Translations under genes and position numbers: made by a program
In this document: piece by piece, positions 37,616 through 39,774 of the stretch
Layout: every line of letters begins with the position of its first letter
How positions within the stretch are numbered: the stretch's first letter is position 1
Assembly: GCF_000315795.1 (NCBI RefSeq)
Contig: NZ_ANHY01000033.1
Coordinates: 1 to 39,774 of the forward strand
Length of the DNA stretch: 39,774 nucleotides
Origin: Caenispirillum salinarum AK4
Lineage (GTDB): Bacteria; Pseudomonadota; Alphaproteobacteria; Rhodospirillales; Rhodospirillaceae
Reading direction: 5' to 3'
Notes under the pieces: model-generated
What the model saw: the letters and a program-made list of their open reading frames with translations, nothing else
Database searches by the model: none
What the model was told of the DNA's origin: nothing

Positions 37616-37717
37616 TACGCCTCGATGATTGAAATCATCGAGGCTGCGGTGTGTGCTTCGCACACGCCTTCGGCTCCAATCGGCACGCAGCCTCACGCGC
37701 CAAAAGGCGCGGCGGCC
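37616..37717. repeat. Dispersed structured repeat, copy 2
   Basis: Longer version of the element at 11457-11532. GCCTCGATGATT-GA-AATCATCGAGGC is a perfect 12-base-pair inverted repeat. GAGGCTGCG (about 37640-37648) pairs with CGCAGCCTC (37686-37694), enclosing an inner hairpin GTGTG-TGCTTCG-CACAC. A third hairpin GCGCC-AAAA-GGCGC follows. No coding content. It lies between the DUF3750 gene start and the usg 3' end. Confidence 0.78.
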
Positions 37718-37728
37718 AGTCGGCCTTG

Positions 37729-37764
37729 CCGGACGACAAGTGTCTGTTTTTGAGTGTCGTCCGG
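37729..37764. terminator. Stem-loop at the usg 3' end
   Basis: CCGGACGACA pairs perfectly with TGTCGTCCGG around a 16-base loop that carries TTTTT. It abuts the usg stop codon (two bases away). No uridine tract follows on the minus strand, so termination is possible but not textbook. Confidence 0.55.
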
Positions 37765-37766
37765 TA

Positions 37767-38030
37767 TTAGTGCAAACTGTATTGCGCCGCCGCCAGGCGC
37801 ATCTCGCCCGGCGAGATGATCCCCTTGCTGGCGACCTGCACCGAGTGCAGGCGGCCGTCCAGGTTTTCCTCCCAGAATGTCAGGAACTTGCGCAGCACCG
37901 GGTAGCGCGGCGCCAGGTCCAGGTCCTGCCAGATGTATTCCTGCAACAGGCTGGGGTGGTCGGGCATGTGGTACATGATGCGGGCCGTCGTCAGGCGATA
38001 GTCCCGCATCTGCTTGGCGAGAGTGGACAT
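37767..38030 (-). CDS. usg: Usg family protein
   Basis: 87 residues; start at 38030 with AGGAGG nine bases upstream. Seen: YRLTTARIMYHMPDHPSLLQEYIWQDLDLAPRYPVLRKFLTFWEENLDGRLHSVQVA, which matches the Usg family of alphaproteobacteria almost throughout. The family was first noted near the tryptophan genes in some species; its biochemical role is unknown. It is probably cytosolic. It is divergent from groESL, and the 262-base gap carries the heat-shock elements of that operon. Confidence 0.9.
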   Translation of the reverse strand: MSTLAKQMRDYRLTTARIMYHMPDHPSLLQEYIWQDLDLAPRYPVLRKFLTFWEENLDGRLHSVQVASKGIISPGEMRLAAAQYSLH

Positions 38031-38135
38031 CGGGTCATGCCTCCTGTGCGGTCTCTCCCAAGGCGCCGGAGCGCCTTCTTCAAGAATGGCCCCACCCAGT
38101 CCCGCGATCAAGATCATCCTTGCAAATCAATGACT

Positions 38136-38165
38136 TGGCAGCAAATGGCCGTGAGTGCTGCCAAA
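38136..38165 (+). promoter_or_regulatory. CIRCE-like inverted repeat upstream of groES
   Basis: TTGGCAGCA-N12-TGCTGCCAA is a perfect 9-base inverted repeat. Read with the CIRCE spacing (TTAGCACTC-N9-GAGTGCTAA) it gives TTGGCAGCA-N9-GAGTGCTGC, 12 of 18 arm positions matching. A degenerate HrcA operator is possible. It lies upstream of the -35 box, where CIRCE is less common. Confidence 0.4.
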
Positions 38166-38181
38166 ATCTGCACGAAGCCTC

Positions 38182-38209
38182 TTGACGCTTCTTCATCTTC
38201 CCCTATTTA
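38182..38209 (+). promoter_or_regulatory. Sigma-32 (RpoH) promoter of groESL
   Basis: CTTG (38182-38185), 17-base spacer, CCTATTT (38203-38209). It matches the alphaproteobacterial heat-shock consensus CTTG-N17/18-CYTATnT at every specified base. The start of transcription is expected near 38216, giving a leader of about 77 bases. Confidence 0.8.
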
Positions 38210-38292
38210 TGCCTCCGCTCGCCGCGTCAGCGGGAGCTGTTTCAACCATCAGCAGTCATTTGCTTTGACAAGGAATGACGGAGAAAAAAGCC

Positions 38293-39774
<1,482 letters not shown>

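Noticed and set aside
37571..38095. 12-base direct repeat CTTCAAGAATGG at about 37574 and 38078, flanking usg and the structured repeat
   Set aside because: Twelve-base matches are expected many times by chance in 40 kb, and no element boundary coincides with them.

Overview
The window is high-G+C DNA (roughly 70% by eye) with dense, short-spaced genes. It most resembles an alphaproteobacterium of the Rhodospirillales type. The reasons are a Usg protein next to groESL, an RHH_4-type ribbon-helix-helix protein, an RpoH-type sigma-32 with alphaproteobacterial CTTG-N17-CCTATTT promoter spacing, a DUF3750 protein, and a protein with a PEP-CTERM sorting tail. The genus cannot be fixed from the sequence alone.

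Layout: 1-4.9 kb holds the end of an mnmC-like tRNA-modification oxidoreductase, a chemoreceptor, and a convergent membrane protein of unknown function. 5.5-11.4 kb is a complete dipeptide ABC transporter operon (dppABCDF) with an internal promoter and hairpin after dppA and a strong terminator at its end. 11.5-18.2 kb, all on the minus strand, carries a glycine-rich PEP-CTERM protein preceded by a sigma-54-like promoter, ndk, a DUF3047 protein, a BCCT osmolyte transporter and the glycogen debranching enzyme glgX. 18.3-21.4 kb (plus strand) has a small alpha/beta hydrolase and a two-gene signalling operon: a four-CBS/PAS histidine kinase translationally coupled to a ribbon-helix-helix protein. 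21.4-27.5 kb (minus) has a large AsmA-family protein, a gene-poor structured region ending in a strong orphan terminator, a small glycine-zipper lipoprotein and an MFS transporter. 27.6-31.4 kb has spermidine synthase and ornithine/lysine decarboxylase pointing at each other, with a Phd/PIN/DUF429 module between them. 31.6-33.5 kb has rpoH and a small heat-shock protein. 33.6-35.6 kb has a second MFS paralogue and an orphan ORF. 35.6-36.7 kb is a clearly AT-richer island with one SIR2-like (DUF4917-type) gene. 36.8-39.8 kb has a DUF3750 protein, usg, groES and the first two thirds of groEL.

How the genes fit together: rpoH, hsp20 and groESL form a heat-shock cluster, and sigma-32-like promoters are visible at groES and far upstream of hsp20. 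GlgX, the BCCT carrier and the DUF3047 protein could be one transcript linking glycogen turnover and osmolyte uptake. SpeE and the decarboxylase supply polyamines. The most promising unusual elements are: the SIR2-like gene on foreign-looking DNA; a dispersed structured repeat present twice (11.46 and 37.62 kb) with a compensatory base-pair change; the PEP-CTERM gene with its sigma-54-like promoter; the CBS-kinase/RHH operon with an inverted repeat at its likely start site; the three-gene toxin-antitoxin-nuclease module; and a possible small RNA near 25.2 kb. No tRNA, rRNA, CRISPR array or transposase was recognised.
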